Assembly: GCA_902589795.1 (NCBI GenBank)
Contig: CACIUJ010000008.1
Span: forward strand, 1 to 35,824
DNA: 35,824 bases
Reading direction: 5' to 3'
Origin: an uncultured Pelagibacteraceae bacterium
Lineage (GTDB): Bacteria > Pseudomonadota > Alphaproteobacteria > Pelagibacterales > Pelagibacteraceae
Positions within the stretch are counted from its first letter, which is position 1; each line of letters begins with the position of its first letter. Shown piece after piece: positions 24,111 to 32,316 of this stretch. Below the pieces are notes generated by a model, which saw only the letters and a program-made list of their open reading frames with translations, did not search any database and had not been told where the DNA came from. The position numbers and the translations under genes were made by a program.

Positions 24111-25292
24111 ATGAAGAAAAAAAGAAAGATAGTTTTAGCCTATTCGGGTGGACTAGATACTTCTGTAATTTTAAGATGGCTTCAAGAAAAATATAGCGCA
24201 GAAGTAATTACTTACACTGCGGATATAGGACAAAAAATAGATAAAAAAAAAATTATTAATAATGCTAAAAAATTAGGAATAAAAAAAATAGTTATTGAAG
24301 ATCTTAAAGATATTTTCGTAGCAAAATATGTTTTTCCAATGGTTAGAGGACATGCTTTTTATGAAGGTGCTTACTTGTTGGGAACTTCTATTGCAAGACC
24401 CTTAATTGCAAAAAGACAAATAGCTATCGCAAAAAAATTTCATGCTTATGCAGTTTCCCATGGTTCAACGGGAAAAGGGAATGATCAGGTAAGGTTTGAA
24501 CTTGGATATCATTATTTTGGTCCAAAAGTAAAAATTATTGCTCCATGGAGAATTTGGAAATTAAATTCAAGAACAGATTTAATTAATTATGCTAAAAAAA
24601 ATAAAATTTCTATACCTAGAGATAAAAAGGGAGCAAAACCATTTTCTGTCGATGATAATTTATTTCATACCTCAACTGAAGGTAAAGTTTTAGAAAATCC
24701 TAAAAATGCGCCACCAGAATTTATTTATCAAAGAACAGTTGCCCCAGAAAAATCTCCTAATAAATCATCATATGTAACTATAGGATTTAAAAAAGGGGAC
24801 CCCGTTACATTCAATGGTAAAAAATTATCTCCAGGAAATCTTTTACAAAAATTAAATATTATTGCTGGTAAAAATGGTATTGGCAGAGTTGATTTAGTAG
24901 AAAACAGATTTATTGGAATTAAATCTAGAGGTATTTACGAAACTCCAGGCGGCACTTTATTAATAACAGCTCATAGAGCAATTGAATCTGTAACATTAGA
25001 TAAAGAAACTATGCATAAAAAAGATGAGGTTATGCCTCAATACGCAAAACTTATTTACAATGGTTATTGGTATTCAAAAGCAAGATTTAAACTACAAAAA
25101 ATTATTGATAAAAAAAGAAATAAAGTAAATGGATCAGTTAAGCTTAAGTTATATAAAGGCAATATTACAATTCTCTCAAGACAAACTAAAAGTAATGCAT
25201 ACTCAATGAAAAAAGTGTCTTTTGAAGAAAACAAAACATTTAATAAATCAAATGTTGAAAGATTTATTAATTTTCATAAAAAAAAACTATAG
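24111..25292 (+). CDS. argG: Argininosuccinate synthase
   Basis: Joins citrulline and aspartate with ATP in arginine biosynthesis. The ATP-pyrophosphatase P-loop AYSGGLDTSV is at 10-19. Also present are YTADIGQ, the substrate-binding SHGSTGKGNDQVRFE, and GVGR-like GIGRVDLVENRFIGIKSRG. The 393-residue length is normal. It is the last gene of the three-gene plus-strand run, and argH is not nearby. It converges on a minus-strand ORF ending at 25296. Confidence 0.97.
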   Translation: MKKKRKIVLAYSGGLDTSVILRWLQEKYSAEVITYTADIGQKIDKKKIINNAKKLGIKKIVIEDLKDIFVAKYVFPMVRGHAFYEGAYLLGTSIARPLIAKRQIAIAKKFHAYAVSHGSTGKGNDQVRFELGYHYFGPKVKIIAPWRIWKLNSRTDLINYAKKNKISIPRDKKGAKPFSVDDNLFHTSTEGKVLENPKNAPPEFIYQRTVAPEKSPNKSSYVTIGFKKGDPVTFNGKKLSPGNLLQKLNIIAGKNGIGRVDLVENRFIGIKSRGIYETPGGTLLITAHRAIESVTLDKETMHKKDEVMPQYAKLIYNGYWYSKARFKLQKIIDKKRNKVNGSVKLKLYKGNITILSRQTKSNAYSMKKVSFEENKTFNKSNVERFINFHKKKL

Positions 25293-25295
25293 ACT

Positions 25296-25592
25296 TTATA
25301 ATTTATGAAAATGATTTTTAACTTCATTCTTAAAAAGAAAATATAAACAAGATATTTGTAAAAACGTATTTAAAATCAATATAAATCTAACACCTAAACT
25401 TGTTAAATCTATTTCTGGTATTGGCTCATAGGGAACTGATAAGCTAATTGCTATAGCACCAATTAAATCTATAAGTCCTAAAATATTCCAGGAAAGTAAT
25501 ATCCCCCATAAAAAAGAGGAAGGTTTTTTTAATATACCATAAACTAAAAAAAAAGCTGTTGTTCCTATAATAAAGTCACCAATTAATGGCAA
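25296..25592 (-). CDS. Small membrane ORF, possibly a 5'-truncated gene
   Basis: 98 codons from a TTG at 25592, with three hydrophobic segments and a basic tail (FKNEVKNHFHKL). The sequence GDFIIGTTAFFLVYGI, then WGILLSWNILGLIDLIGAIAIS, resembles a family of roughly 200-residue membrane proteins in which this is the C-terminal half. The frame is open upstream to 25649 and reads plausibly as coding (QLTGNERAAPSEWVLP) but has no usual start codon before the TAG of the preceding gene at 25650-25652, which is in the same frame. It may be a truncated remnant, start at TTG, or use an unusual start. Confidence 0.4.
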   Translation of the reverse strand: MPLIGDFIIGTTAFFLVYGILKKPSSFLWGILLSWNILGLIDLIGAIAISLSVPYEPIPEIDLTSLGVRFILILNTFLQISCLYFLFKNEVKNHFHKL

Positions 25593-25649
25593 AACCCATT
25601 CTGAAGGTGCTGCTCTTTCATTACCAGTTAATTGAACTATACATAAATT

Positions 25650-25880
25650 CTATTTAGTTATTTTATCTACAAATTTTTTTGCAAAAGGTCCAACAAATAA
25701 AGCCGTTCCAATAGCAATTGGCAAGCTGACAGTCCAGGCTTTTAAAAACCTTTGCATGTATTCGTCATCCATTCCTGTATTAACAAAGGTAATGATTAAA
25801 GTCATGAGAAGACTCATTAAAAATCCCATAATTAAAACAAATAAGAATTGTGAATATTTTTTTGGAAACATTATGGTCAA
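25650..25880 (-). CDS. DUF2798-type two-helix membrane protein
   Basis: A 76-residue protein with two transmembrane helices (FLFVLIMGFLMSLLMTLIITFV and WTVSLPIAIGTALFVGPFA) and a basic end (AKKFVDKITK). The PKKYSQFLFVLIMGFLMS opening and LPIAIGTALFVGPFAKK fit the DUF2798 family, whose function is unknown. Its start overlaps the folD stop by 4 bases, so it is expressed with folD. It ends in TAG, in frame with the ORF downstream. Confidence 0.8.
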   Translation of the reverse strand: MTIMFPKKYSQFLFVLIMGFLMSLLMTLIITFVNTGMDDEYMQRFLKAWTVSLPIAIGTALFVGPFAKKFVDKITK

Positions 25881-26722
25881 TTAGAATGAGCTTTTTTAAA
25901 ACACTCAACAGTATTGTTTAGTAAACAAGCTATAGTCATTGGACCTACACCACCTGGGACTGGTGTAATTGCTTTAGCAACTTTAGAAACTTCGTTAAAA
26001 TCAACGTCACCCACTATGCCTGAATCAGTTTTATTAATTCCAACATCAATAACTATTGCGCCTTTTTTTACCCAGTCTCCTTTCACTAATTGGGGTATAC
26101 CTACTGCTGCAATAATTATATCTGCTCTAAGACATTCTTTTTTTAAATCCTTCGTCTTTGAGTGGGTAATGGTGACCGTACAATTTTCTTTTAAAAGTAA
26201 TTGAGTCATAGGCTTACCATTTAAGTTAGATCGTCCAATTACTACTGCGTGTTTTCCATTTAAATTTTTTTCAGCTTTTTTAAGTAATAAGCTACATCCA
26301 AGAGGAGTACATGGAATACTACTTTCGTACCCAGAAGATAAATTACCAACATTCATGGGATGAAAACCATCAACATCTTTTTTATGATCTATAGTTTCAA
26401 TAACTTTTCTTTTGTCGATATGTTTTGGTAAAGGAAGCTGAACTAATATACCTGAAACTTTATTATTATTATTAAGTTCCTTAATTTTATTTAATAGTTC
26501 TTTTTCTTCCATATCAGCTGGATATCTAATCACCTCTGAATTCATTCCAACTTCTTTTGCAAATTTTTCTTTATTTTTTACATAGATTTTGCTTGGCGCA
26601 TCTTCTCCTACTAAAATTACAGTTAATCCGGGAACAGAATTAAATTTTGATTTAAGTTCTGCTATCTTTTTTTTAAGTTCTTCTCGCAGCTCAGTCGCTA
26701 TTTTTTTTCCATCTATAATCAT
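25877..26722 (-). CDS. folD: Bifunctional methylenetetrahydrofolate dehydrogenase/cyclohydrolase FolD
   Basis: Interconverts 5,10-methylene- and 10-formyl-tetrahydrofolate with NADP in one-carbon metabolism. The Y-x3-K region (KIYVKNKEKFAKEVG), the substrate loop LVQLPLPKHI, DGFHPMNVG, the Rossmann GRSNLNGKPMTQLLL and the terminal TPVPGGVGPMT are all intact. I start it at 26722 (MIIDGKKIATEL), one base after the yggT stop; the frame extends 10 codons further upstream, but those overlap yggT and do not match the family. Length from here is 281, as expected. Confidence 0.96.
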   Translation of the reverse strand: MIIDGKKIATELREELKKKIAELKSKFNSVPGLTVILVGEDAPSKIYVKNKEKFAKEVGMNSEVIRYPADMEEKELLNKIKELNNNNKVSGILVQLPLPKHIDKRKVIETIDHKKDVDGFHPMNVGNLSSGYESSIPCTPLGCSLLLKKAEKNLNGKHAVVIGRSNLNGKPMTQLLLKENCTVTITHSKTKDLKKECLRADIIIAAVGIPQLVKGDWVKKGAIVIDVGINKTDSGIVGDVDFNEVSKVAKAITPVPGGVGPMTIACLLNNTVECFKKAHSN

Positions 26723-26723
26723 T

Positions 26724-27014
26724 TTAAAACAAACCTGGGGCAAAAATTTCAAAAATTATATTTCTAAGGAACATTAAAAGCAAAATTAAAACAACGGGCG
26801 ATACATCAATTGAACCAAAAGTTGGTATAAAGCGTCTTATTTGATTTAAAGCAGGATCGGTCATTTTATAAGTAGCATCAAGCACAGAAAAAACAAAACG
26901 ATTTTGTGTATTAAGAATATTAAACGCAACTAACCAGCTTAAAATAGCATTAATAATAATTACCCATAAATAAATTGTAATAATACTATCTAGTAAAATA
27001 AATATTGATTTCAT
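26724..27014 (-). CDS. YggT family membrane protein
   Basis: A 96-residue protein with two hydrophobic stretches and the YggT signature: LWVIIINAILSWLVAF, then LDATYKMTDPALNQIRRFIPTFGSIDVSPVVLILLLMFLRN. YggT proteins take part in osmotic tolerance, and in some bacteria and plastids in membrane-complex assembly. The start overlaps the end of the MscS-type gene by 4 bases. The pairing of a YggT protein with a mechanosensitive channel suggests a shared osmotic theme. Confidence 0.93.
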   Translation of the reverse strand: MKSIFILLDSIITIYLWVIIINAILSWLVAFNILNTQNRFVFSVLDATYKMTDPALNQIRRFIPTFGSIDVSPVVLILLLMFLRNIIFEIFAPGLF

Positions 27015-28096
27015 TTTTTCTCAACATAAATAGACTGGCTAGGAAACGCAAAAGAAGCATTATTTTTTTCTACTATTTGTTTAATTTCTATCGCTAACCT
27101 TTCTTTAACTGCTAGCCATTCATCCCAATCATCTGTTACCGTAAAACATCTAATATACATATCAATTGAACTGTCAGAAAATTTGTCAACTCTAACAGCA
27201 TGACCTAGGCTATTTTCAAAATCCTTATGAGTAGTAACATATTTTTCTATTTCGTCTCTAATTTTTTTAAGTTGTTCAATTGTTGTGTTATATTGCAAAG
27301 TAATAGTCCAACTAATTATCCAATTAGTTGTTTCGCTAATATTAATCACGGCATTTTCTGCAAATTGAAAGTTGGGTATGATCGCTATTGATTTATCAAA
27401 TTTTCTTACAACGGTTGATCTAAATCCTATTCTTTCTACAATTCCTTCTATGATCTCCTCAACAATAATCCAGTCACCAACTTTAAATCTTTTTTCTACT
27501 AAAACTAAAATTCCTGATATTAAATTTTTAAATAAATCTTGAGCTCCTAATGCTACAGCAACACCAAACAAACCTAGTCCAGCAATTATTGGTCCTATTT
27601 TTATTCCCCACAGCTCTAAAACAGCTGCAGCTCCTAAAATAACAATGAGTATTTTAAATGCTTTAACTATCCAGCCAATTAACTCTTTAGTTAAAAGTTT
27701 TTCTAACCCCCCTAATAAATAGCTTACAGGCTGAATAAATTGATGAATCAACCAAAAAATTAAAATAGTTATAAGTGATTTATTTACATTATCTATAAAT
27801 GATTGTGACTCTGGGGAAAATTCTAAATAATAACTTGCAATAAAAAAACCTATAACGATTGGAAAAAAACGCGCCGGACCTTCCATCGCTTGAACAAAAG
27901 TATCATCAAGTTTGTTTGTAGTTTTTTTTGCTATTTTTTTTAACCTATTAATAATAACTTTACTAATAAATCCTCTAAATAATAGAAAAATTAAAAAAAT
28001 TCCCAAGCCAATTAAAATTTGGAAAATATCTACACCGAGAATACCTTTTTTCCATACTTCAACAAATAAAGCTGAAAAATTTTCAAATATATTCAT
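27011..28096 (-). CDS. Small-conductance mechanosensitive channel (MscS family)
   Basis: A tension-gated channel that releases solutes on osmotic downshock. The 361-residue protein has about five transmembrane helices. The pore helix TM3 and its junction are seen in GPIIAGLGLFGVAVALGAQDLFKNLISG, followed by the beta domain start KRFKVGDWIIVEEIIEGIVERIGFRSTVVR. The C-terminal cytoplasmic domain is complete. The extra N-terminal helices make it longer than E. coli MscS (286). It is placed 3 bases after hemD, with yggT next. Confidence 0.94.
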   Translation of the reverse strand: MNIFENFSALFVEVWKKGILGVDIFQILIGLGIFLIFLLFRGFISKVIINRLKKIAKKTTNKLDDTFVQAMEGPARFFPIVIGFFIASYYLEFSPESQSFIDNVNKSLITILIFWLIHQFIQPVSYLLGGLEKLLTKELIGWIVKAFKILIVILGAAAVLELWGIKIGPIIAGLGLFGVAVALGAQDLFKNLISGILVLVEKRFKVGDWIIVEEIIEGIVERIGFRSTVVRKFDKSIAIIPNFQFAENAVINISETTNWIISWTITLQYNTTIEQLKKIRDEIEKYVTTHKDFENSLGHAVRVDKFSDSSIDMYIRCFTVTDDWDEWLAVKERLAIEIKQIVEKNNASFAFPSQSIYVEKK

Positions 28097-28099
28097 TTT

Positions 28100-28801
28100 T
28101 TACCTAATTTTGTTTAACAAAAATTCTTCTTCTCCAGGACTAAAAATAAATACTTCTTTCCATTTAATCTCTTTTAGTACTGATAATACTTTCTCGCTTA
28201 TACACATAAGATTACATTGAGTCACTACGTTTAAAAGTGAATATTTATTTATTAGTTTAAATAAATTTTTAGCACTTTTTGAAGAATAAATAAAAATGAC
28301 ATCAGGTGGTTTTTTTTCCAAAAAATCTAATGCTTTTCTATCAACTTCTTCAACTGGAATTGAAGTATAATTAGAAATTCTATCAACTGAATACCCCGAC
28401 TTAATTAAATCTTTATCTAAATCTCTAGAAATGAATTCACTACTTAAATAAAGCAATTTTCCCGACTTGCTATCTAAAGTTCTTTTAATTAATTCAACTA
28501 AAGAATCTACCGTTCCTTCAGATGTATAAGTATTTGTAAAACCCATCTTTCTCGCCATAAGCTCTGTTGATTTTCCTACACAAAAACATTTAATTTTAAA
28601 ATCAAATTTTTCAATATTCATAAATTTTATTGCATTTGAACTTGTAAAAATTAGCGCCTTATAATTTAATAAATTTATTTTTTTTGTTTTTAATTTTTCA
28701 ATTTTAATTACTGGAAGATGAGTTACAACATGACCTAATTTTATTAAGTTTTCAATAAGATGTAACGAATCTTCTTTGGGTCTTGTAATTACGATGTGCA
28801 T
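28100..28801 (-). CDS. hemD: Uroporphyrinogen-III synthase (HemD)
   Basis: Closes and inverts ring D of hydroxymethylbilane in heme synthesis. Conservation in this family is always low; here the two-domain pattern shows as VITRPKEDS at the N-terminus, YKALIFTSSNAIKFM, FCVGKSTELMARKMGF, then LLYLSSEFISRDL and DVIFIYSSKSAKNLFKLI. The 233-residue length is normal. The strongest support is position: it starts 2 bases after hemC. Function is assigned from pattern and context together. Confidence 0.9.
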   Translation of the reverse strand: MHIVITRPKEDSLHLIENLIKLGHVVTHLPVIKIEKLKTKKINLLNYKALIFTSSNAIKFMNIEKFDFKIKCFCVGKSTELMARKMGFTNTYTSEGTVDSLVELIKRTLDSKSGKLLYLSSEFISRDLDKDLIKSGYSVDRISNYTSIPVEEVDRKALDFLEKKPPDVIFIYSSKSAKNLFKLINKYSLLNVVTQCNLMCISEKVLSVLKEIKWKEVFIFSPGEEEFLLNKIR

Positions 28802-28803
28802 TT

Positions 28804-29739
28804 TTAACTTTCTTGACTTGTAAAATCTGAACCAGCTTTTTTTAATAATTCCCTACCTACTTTATAACCTATTTCCTTAGCTTCACTAAAATGTCCCGAG
28901 CTTTGAAACTCAAATTTTTTCTTACCATCATCTGAAAAAAGTTCACTTTTTAAAAATATTTTATCATTTGATAATTTAGCTAAACCCCCAATAGCAGTAT
29001 CACAATCGCCACCTATTGCTTCAAGCAAAGCTCGTTCTGCCTGAATACAATGATAGGTTTCTATATCATTTATTTTTTTTAAAAAATTTAAGGTTCTTTG
29101 ATCATCTTTTCTACATTGTAAAGCAATTGCTCCCTGACCTATGGCTGGTAGCATTTGCTCAATTGTAAAAATTTCTTTTACCTCATTTATTAAGTTAAGC
29201 ATTTTCATTCCTGCTAAAGACAGAACTATAGCGTCATATTCTTTATTTCTTAATTTTTTAATTCTTGTATCAATATTTCCTCTCATTGTAACAATTTCAA
29301 TATCGTTTCTTAAAAGCCGTAATTGAGCATGTCTTCTGAAGGAACTGGTTCCAATTTTTGACTTAGGATCAAGATCGTTAAAAGATTTATTAGAGTAACT
29401 TAAAAATGCGTCTCTTGGGTCATTTCTTTTTACCACAGCTTTAACACACAATCCGTCTGTCATCTTTGTGGGTAAATCCTTTAGAGAATGAACTGCTAAA
29501 TCTATTTTTGATTCTAATAATTCTTCCTCTATTTGTTTGCAAAAAACTCCTTTGCCACCTATTTCTGAAATTCTTTTATTTTGAAAGATATCACCTGAAG
29601 TTTTGATTACTTTTATCTCAATTGAATTATTATCAAGTTTTGAATTAGATTTTATCAATAGATTCTTAGCATGAGTTGAGTAAGCTAAGGAAAGCTTGCT
29701 TCCACGGGATCCAATTATAAATTTTCTATTATCATTCAT
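28804..29739 (-). CDS. hemC: Porphobilinogen deaminase (hydroxymethylbilane synthase)
   Basis: Polymerises four porphobilinogens into hydroxymethylbilane. It has the N-terminal IGSRGSKLSLAYS, HSLKDLPTK (84-92), KRNDPRDAFLS, the GTSSFRRHAQL block and TMRGNIDTRIKKL. The dipyrromethane-cofactor cysteine is C246 in GGDCDTAIGG, the family loop with T where P is common. Length 311 is normal. It is divergent from tsaD with 58 bases between starts, so both promoters must overlap. Confidence 0.96.
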   Translation of the reverse strand: MNDNRKFIIGSRGSKLSLAYSTHAKNLLIKSNSKLDNNSIEIKVIKTSGDIFQNKRISEIGGKGVFCKQIEEELLESKIDLAVHSLKDLPTKMTDGLCVKAVVKRNDPRDAFLSYSNKSFNDLDPKSKIGTSSFRRHAQLRLLRNDIEIVTMRGNIDTRIKKLRNKEYDAIVLSLAGMKMLNLINEVKEIFTIEQMLPAIGQGAIALQCRKDDQRTLNFLKKINDIETYHCIQAERALLEAIGGDCDTAIGGLAKLSNDKIFLKSELFSDDGKKKFEFQSSGHFSEAKEIGYKVGRELLKKAGSDFTSQES

Positions 29740-29797
29740 TATTATAATATTTACTTATGTTATATTATTATTTTATATTTATAGACAGTTAATCAAA

Positions 29798-30871
29798 ATG
29801 AAAGAAAAGCTTATTTTTTTAGGAATAGAAACAAGTTGCGACGAAACAGCAGCATCAGTGGTTCGCGAAAAAGCTGATGGAACAGGAGAAATATTATCTA
29901 ACATTGTTTCAAGTCAAATTGATGAACATAAAGAATTTGGAGGAGTCGTGCCTGAACTCGCGGCTAGGGCACATATAGAAAAAATAGAAATAATTATTAA
30001 AAAGGCTGTAAAAGAAAGTGGAATAAATTTATCAAACTTAGATGGTATAGCAGCAACTGCTGGACCAGGATTAATAGTTTGTTTAACTGTTGGTTTAAAT
30101 ATCGGAAAAGCTATTGCTGGAAGTTTAAACAAGCCTTTCTTAGCAATAAATCATTTAGAAGGACATGCACTAAGTCCCAAGATCAGCAATAAAATTAAAT
30201 TTCCATACTTATTATTATTAATTTCAGGAGGCCATACTCAATTTTTAGAAGTTAATGGGGTAAATAACTATAAAAGACTTGGAACTACAATCGATGATGC
30301 TCTGGGGGAAGCGTTTGATAAAACAGCAAAACTTTTAGGCATAGAATTTCCCGGTGGGCCAAAAATTGAACAATGGGCAAAAAAAGGTGATGAAAATTAT
30401 TTTAAATTACCTAAACCAATTCTTAAAATTGGTGGTTGCAATTTATCTTTCGCAGGTCTTAAAACTGCCGTGCTAAAAACTTCAAAAATATTAAAAAATG
30501 AAAAAGAAAAATATAACTTAGCTGCATCTTTTCAAAAAACTATTAATGAAATTCTTTACGAAAAAACTAAAGTTGCTATGAAAGTATTCTTAAAAAATAA
30601 AGAAAATAAAAATAAATTTTTTGTAATCGCTGGAGGTGTAGCTTCTAATTTATCAATAAGAAATAATTTGACTGAGGTAGCAAAAGAAAAAAATTTTACA
30701 CCTATTTTCCCACCCATAAATTTATGTAGTGATAACGCTGCCATGATTGCTTGGGCGGGAATTGAAAGGTATAAAATTAATTTAATTGATGATTTGAAAT
30801 TTTCATCAAAAGCAAGATGGCCTTTGGATAGTTCAGCGCCTTTTATGAAAGGGGCAGGTTTAAAATTTTAA
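29798..30871 (+). CDS. tsaD: tRNA N6-adenosine threonylcarbamoyltransferase TsaD
   Basis: Transfers the threonylcarbamoyl group to A37 of ANN-decoding tRNAs. It has LGIETSCDETAASVV at the N-terminus, the metal-binding HLEGHALSP, LLLISGGHTQFLEV, and GGVASN near the C-terminus. I begin it at 29798 (MKEKLIFLGIETS): the frame is open to 29696, but that leader would overlap hemC and add a spurious hydrophobic tail. The resulting length of 357 fits the family. The next gene starts 11 bases after the stop. Confidence 0.96.
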   Translation: MKEKLIFLGIETSCDETAASVVREKADGTGEILSNIVSSQIDEHKEFGGVVPELAARAHIEKIEIIIKKAVKESGINLSNLDGIAATAGPGLIVCLTVGLNIGKAIAGSLNKPFLAINHLEGHALSPKISNKIKFPYLLLLISGGHTQFLEVNGVNNYKRLGTTIDDALGEAFDKTAKLLGIEFPGGPKIEQWAKKGDENYFKLPKPILKIGGCNLSFAGLKTAVLKTSKILKNEKEKYNLAASFQKTINEILYEKTKVAMKVFLKNKENKNKFFVIAGGVASNLSIRNNLTEVAKEKNFTPIFPPINLCSDNAAMIAWAGIERYKINLIDDLKFSSKARWPLDSSAPFMKGAGLKF

Positions 30872-30882
30872 ATAAATAAAAA

Positions 30883-31875
30883 ATGAATGAAATTATAGAA
30901 TTTATAAAAAAAACTCCAAAAGCTGAATTGCATTTACACATCGAAGGTACATTAGAGCCTAGTTTTTTATTTAAATTAGCTAAAAAAAATAAAATTCAAA
31001 TTCCATTTAAAAGCATCAATGAAATAAAATCTGCTTATAATTTTACCAACCTGCAATCTTTTTTAGATATTTATTATCAAGGTGCAAATGTATTAATAAA
31101 TGAAGAGGATTTTTTTGACCTTACTTGGTCTTATTTATTAAAATGTAAAAATGATAATGTAGTACATACAGAAATTTTTTTTGATCCACAAACTCACACA
31201 GATAGAGGAATTAAATTTGACACAGTTGTAAATGGAATACATAAAGCCCTTTCTAAAGCAAAAAAAGAATTGGGTATTTCTTCTGAAATTATTATGTGCT
31301 TTCTTAGACATCTAGATGAAGACGCAGCATTTAAAACACTAGACCAAGGTTTGAGACACAAAGACAAAATTATAGGTGTTGGTTTGGACTCTTCCGAAAT
31401 TGGTCATCCACCAAAAAAATTTGAGCGTGTTTTTCAAAAAGCAATTGAATCCGGTTTTTTAACTGTTGCACACGCTGGTGAAGAAGCACCTTCCAAATAT
31501 ATTTGGGAAGCTTTAAACCTTCTCAAAGTAAAAAGAATTGACCATGGTGTTCAATGCCTTAATGATGAAAAATTAGTTAAAAAATTAAGTGACGAGCAAA
31601 TACCTCTTACTGTATGTCCTATTTCAAATGTTAAGCTCGGTGTTTTTAAAAAACTTGAAGAACACAATTTAAAAAAAATGTTGAGTAAAGATCTAATGAT
31701 AATGATTAATTCAGATGACCCAGCTTATTTTGGAGCTTATGTAAATAAAAATTTAATAGAAAGTCAAATTGCATTAAATCTTTCTAAAAAGGAAATTAAA
31801 AAATTAATAATCAATTCATTTAAATCATCTTTTTTATTAGAAAGTAAAAAAAAGGAGTGGATAAGAAAAATTTAA
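30883..31875 (+). CDS. Adenine deaminase / adenosine deaminase family protein
   Basis: A zinc hydrolase removing the 6-amino group of a purine. Ligands and catalytic residues are complete: H17 and H19 (AELHLHIEGTLEP), H197 and E200 (VAHAGEE), H221 (RIDHGVQC), D278/D279 (NSDDPAYFG). The combination HIEGTLEP plus GVGLDSSEIGHPPKKF is typical of the adenosine-deaminase-like subgroup that deaminates adenine rather than adenosine, so purine-base salvage is the best guess. The 330-residue length fits. The substrate should be read as inferred. Confidence 0.92.
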   Translation: MNEIIEFIKKTPKAELHLHIEGTLEPSFLFKLAKKNKIQIPFKSINEIKSAYNFTNLQSFLDIYYQGANVLINEEDFFDLTWSYLLKCKNDNVVHTEIFFDPQTHTDRGIKFDTVVNGIHKALSKAKKELGISSEIIMCFLRHLDEDAAFKTLDQGLRHKDKIIGVGLDSSEIGHPPKKFERVFQKAIESGFLTVAHAGEEAPSKYIWEALNLLKVKRIDHGVQCLNDEKLVKKLSDEQIPLTVCPISNVKLGVFKKLEEHNLKKMLSKDLMIMINSDDPAYFGAYVNKNLIESQIALNLSKKEIKKLIINSFKSSFLLESKKKEWIRKI

Positions 31876-31887
31876 TCAATTTTACCT

Positions 31888-32301
31888 ATGAAACATTGGC
31901 TAATTAAAACAGAACCCGAAGAATGGTCTTGGCAAGATCAAGTAAAATCAGGAAAAAAAGGGGGGGAGTGGAATGGAGTCAGAAACTATCAGGCTGCCAA
32001 TAACTTAAAAAAAATGCAAACAGGTGATAAATGTTTTTTTTATCATACAGGGAAAGAAAAAAGCATTGTGGGTGTAGCAGAAGTTATTCAAGAAGCTTTT
32101 TTGGATAGATCTGACAAAACAAAAAAATTTGTATCTGTTATTATTAGGGCATCATATCCCCTTAAAAGAGAGGTGACTCTGAAAGAAATCAAAAAAAATA
32201 AGGATTTTGCAGATTTTTCTTTGGTAAAACAAAGTCGTTTATCAGTAATGGGGGTAGATTTAAAATACTGGAAAAAAATATGTAAGATGGGTAAAGTTTA
32301 A
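31888..32301 (+). CDS. EVE domain protein (YTH-like fold)
   Basis: A 137-residue protein that is a single EVE domain: MKHWLIKTEPEEWSW, GGEWNGVRNYQAANNLKKMQTGDKCFFYHTG and VGVAEVIQEAF. EVE proteins, like human THYN1, bind modified bases in DNA or RNA through an aromatic cage; bacterial ones are thought to sense modified nucleic acids and are common in genomes without restriction systems. It lies between the deaminase gene (12-base gap) and acs (15-base gap). No nearby modification enzyme gene is visible. Confidence 0.93.
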   Translation: MKHWLIKTEPEEWSWQDQVKSGKKGGEWNGVRNYQAANNLKKMQTGDKCFFYHTGKEKSIVGVAEVIQEAFLDRSDKTKKFVSVIIRASYPLKREVTLKEIKKNKDFADFSLVKQSRLSVMGVDLKYWKKICKMGKV

Positions 32302-32316
32302 CATTCGGAAAAACAT

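Noticed and set aside
26723-26752. FolD start at 26752
   Set aside because: It overlaps yggT, and FolD proteins begin near MIIDGKKIA at 26722.
29696-29797. Longer TsaD start overlapping hemC
   Set aside because: The extension is hydrophobic, unlike TsaD, and would cover the start of hemC; MKEKLIFLGIETS at 29798 fits the family.
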